From: Nocardioides guangzhouensis
Lineage (GTDB): Bacteria > Actinomycetota > Actinomycetes > Propionibacteriales > Nocardioidaceae
Reading direction: 5' to 3'
Length of the DNA stretch: 64,000 nt
NCBI RefSeq assembly: GCF_004519545.1
Contig: NZ_SDKM01000007.1
Coordinates: 90,442-154,441, forward strand
Under the pieces are notes generated by a model that was given only the letters and a program-made list of their open reading frames with translations, was not told where the DNA came from and ran no database searches. Shown here in pieces: positions 62,414 to 64,000 of the stretch (position 1 is its first letter; the number at the start of each line of letters is the position of its first letter). The position numbers and the translations under genes are program-made.

Positions 62414-64000
62414 CCCGCATCGAGATGCGCCTCGAAGGGCTCCCCGATCTGCACGCATTCGTCGAACTCGTGGGGCCGGACCTCGACACCCGGAAGATGC
62501 GGCTCACGTCTGCGGAGTCGGCGTCGATCGAGGTCGTCCCCGGCGAAAACCTCGTGCGCACGCATTGGTCAAACGGACGCACCGATCAACAGGTCATGTC
62601 TGTCGGAGACGAACCGGAAGAGTGGATCCTCGAGCAACCCGACTCGGTGATCCCAGGACTTCTGCAGCTCGGCGATCCGATCGAGGTCACCGTTCGTCCA
62701 CCCGCACCTTGGAATATTGGGGATGCCGCGGACTTCGAGTTGCGGCTCGAGCCTGCCACCAAGCCATCCAGGGACTTCGCCGTTCGCATGCAAGAGGCGT
62801 TGCCCACCGCCGACCACGCACCCTCTTTGCCCGAGACCCTGGAACTCTGGCGTCGCGAGTCCGACCGGTCCTGGGTGCCGGTGCCCCTGGATTCCTTGGC
62901 CCGGCCTATTGACGCAGGAGTTGAGTTCGAGCTTGCGGTCGGCGAAGGGCTGCACGTCATCAAGGCTGGCGGGCAGGGAGTGCACCAGTTCGTCTCTCTG
63001 CCGTCGGAGCGGTCGGTCGTCGGCATCCGCTGGTCCTCGGACGGTGGGACGCCCACGATTCGGGTCGATGCCCGCACGGCCGACCCCGAGGTCGAGGCGT
63101 TGCGGGGCTTCCTCGCCCGCGGGGAGATCGAAGTGGCCCGAGCTCTTGCCGCGGGCGCGCTGGCCGAACGCCTGTTGCAGGCCAAGGTCGCGGCCCCCCG
63201 CATCGCCGCCCTCGGGGCATACGCACTTCTCCGGTTGGGGGACCTGGAACGCCTGCATAACTGGCCCGACAACCTGACGCGGTGGAAGCCGTGGCTCCCC
63301 GATGGCCCGGTCATCGCGGCGTGGCAGCGGCTGCGCTCTCCTGAACCCGACTACGAGGAGGCGTGTGCCCTGCTACTGGAGGCCGAGACACGAGGAATCC
63401 CCGTCTACACCGAGGGTGTACGGCTCCTAAAGGATGGCTTGGACGTGTTCGACACGGACGAGCGCGACTGGCACGTCCACGAAGCTGCACGTCGGGTTGA
63501 GGCCTTCGCGCAGGCGTTGGCCTGGGATAAGTCCGAGACGACCTACTTCGGCATTGGCCCACAGCAACCCCGCGCAGCCGTCGCGGACAACACCCTGGAC
63601 CTCCTTGAGAGCGAGCTGACCTCCCTCGAGCTTAGGGAGGCCAAGGACCTCGTCGACGCCGCCCCGTCCCTACGTGGCCCGCGCATCCGGATCACGGAGG
63701 CACCGGAGCCGCGCCACGGCCGCGAGACCTTCTTCATCGAGGGGGAGGGGGTGGTCGGCGACGAGGCCTCCGACCTCGGTGCCGCGCCGGCACCCCCGAC
63801 CACGCCACCGCCTGGTACGACGGCGCGCGCGGCGGCCGCGGCGCCGGTGCCGGACTTCCGCTTCTCGCGCATGGGGCCCGTCGGCAAGAAGGTCGGCGGT
63901 CCCATCCGCAGGAAGGTCGCGGTCGCGATGACGAGCGCCCCGATGACCCAGAGCACGATCCCCGCCGGCTACACCTACCTCGGCCAGTTCGTCGACCACG
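62410..64000 (+). CDS. Large protein with N-terminal beta/helical regions and C-terminal heme peroxidase domain (partial)
   Basis: An uninterrupted frame of 530 codons runs off the window. The first ~200 residues are beta-rich, residues ~220-380 are helical (FLARGEIEVARALAAGALAE...ALLRLGDLERL), and a Pro/Ala/Thr-rich linker lies near 455-480. It ends PAGYTYLGQFVDH, which matches the start of the animal-type heme peroxidase domain, where Gln526, Asp529 and His530 would be the distal Gln, heme-linking Asp and distal His. It was read codon by codon with no stop or frameshift. The GTG start overlaps the caspase stop. The rest of the domain lies outside the window. Confidence 0.75.
   Translation, partial: MTRIEMRLEGLPDLHAFVELVGPDLDTRKMRLTSAESASIEVVPGENLVRTHWSNGRTDQQVMSVGDEPEEWILEQPDSVIPGLLQLGDPIEVTVRPPAPWNIGDAADFELRLEPATKPSRDFAVRMQEALPTADHAPSLPETLELWRRESDRSWVPVPLDSLARPIDAGVEFELAVGEGLHVIKAGGQGVHQFVSLPSERSVVGIRWSSDGGTPTIRVDARTADPEVEALRGFLARGEIEVARALAAGALAERLLQAKVAAPRIAALGAYALLRLGDLERLHNWPDNLTRWKPWLPDGPVIAAWQRLRSPEPDYEEACALLLEAETRGIPVYTEGVRLLKDGLDVFDTDERDWHVHEAARRVEAFAQALAWDKSETTYFGIGPQQPRAAVADNTLDLLESELTSLELREAKDLVDAAPSLRGPRIRITEAPEPRHGRETFFIEGEGVVGDEASDLGAAPAPPTTPPPGTTARAAAAAPVPDFRFSRMGPVGKKVGGPIRRKVAVAMTSAPMTQSTIPAGYTYLGQFVDH

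Overview
The window is very GC-rich, densely packed chromosomal DNA from an actinobacterium. The gene content and order resemble Mycobacterium tuberculosis around topA-tad-marP-crp, and a Streptomyces-type bldG is present. The overall mix (paired acetate symporters, a DUF559 gene bracketed by palindromic repeats, a REP-like element ending in a CGTCTCGAAACC arm) suggests a Nocardioides-like member of the Nocardioidaceae; that placement is inference.

Region 1 (1-10.2 kb) is a conserved core. It holds an MBL-fold hydrolase, nhaA, a holin-like membrane protein, and a leftward overlapping operon nth-tlpA-CoA pyrophosphatase-marP, with crp divergent from it. After crp comes a DUF559 nuclease-like gene bracketed by palindromic GCAATTGC-centred repeats, then acs. 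Region 2 (10.4-16.5 kb) is a leftward carboxylate-uptake block: a LytS-type kinase, a LytTR regulator, and two sodium/solute symporters, each preceded by a small two-helix membrane protein. Acetate or a related acid would be imported here and activated by acs.

Region 3 (16.5-30.2 kb) is more variable. It contains secreted proteins of unknown role, a methyltransferase-like protein, a Fic-like protein without its catalytic histidine, a HAD phosphatase, and a probable cAMP module. That module is an MFS transporter fused to a cyclic-nucleotide-binding domain, directly followed by a tandem class III cyclase with ATPase and TPR regions, and then an MFS-cNMP-patatin fusion. Region 4 (30.3-41 kb) has a small soluble kinase, two NarL-type regulators, a tad pilus operon (ssd, tadA, tadB, tadC, DUF4244, two TadE-like genes), a DUF1998-type helicase and bldG. 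Region 5 (41-53.7 kb) is housekeeping: a K+-independent H+-pyrophosphatase, a phosphoesterase-methyltransferase pair, topA, and the overlapping tmk-holB-peptidase operon.

Region 6 (53.77-64 kb) is accessory. A tRNA-Thr(CGT) is followed by an integrase, an excisionase and a RepSA-like HUH initiator with an iteron-like GTGCA array upstream, forming an AICE-type element integrated at the tRNA. Its cargo is a two-gene CBASS-like system: a CD-NTase with an AGS-C sensor and a 2TM-NUDIX (SMODS-associated NUDIX) effector. Beyond that, on the opposite strand, is a tightly overlapping operon of an alpha/beta hydrolase, a caspase-like peptidase and a large protein that runs into an animal-type heme peroxidase domain cut off by the window end. 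This operon is the best candidate here for an undescribed system.
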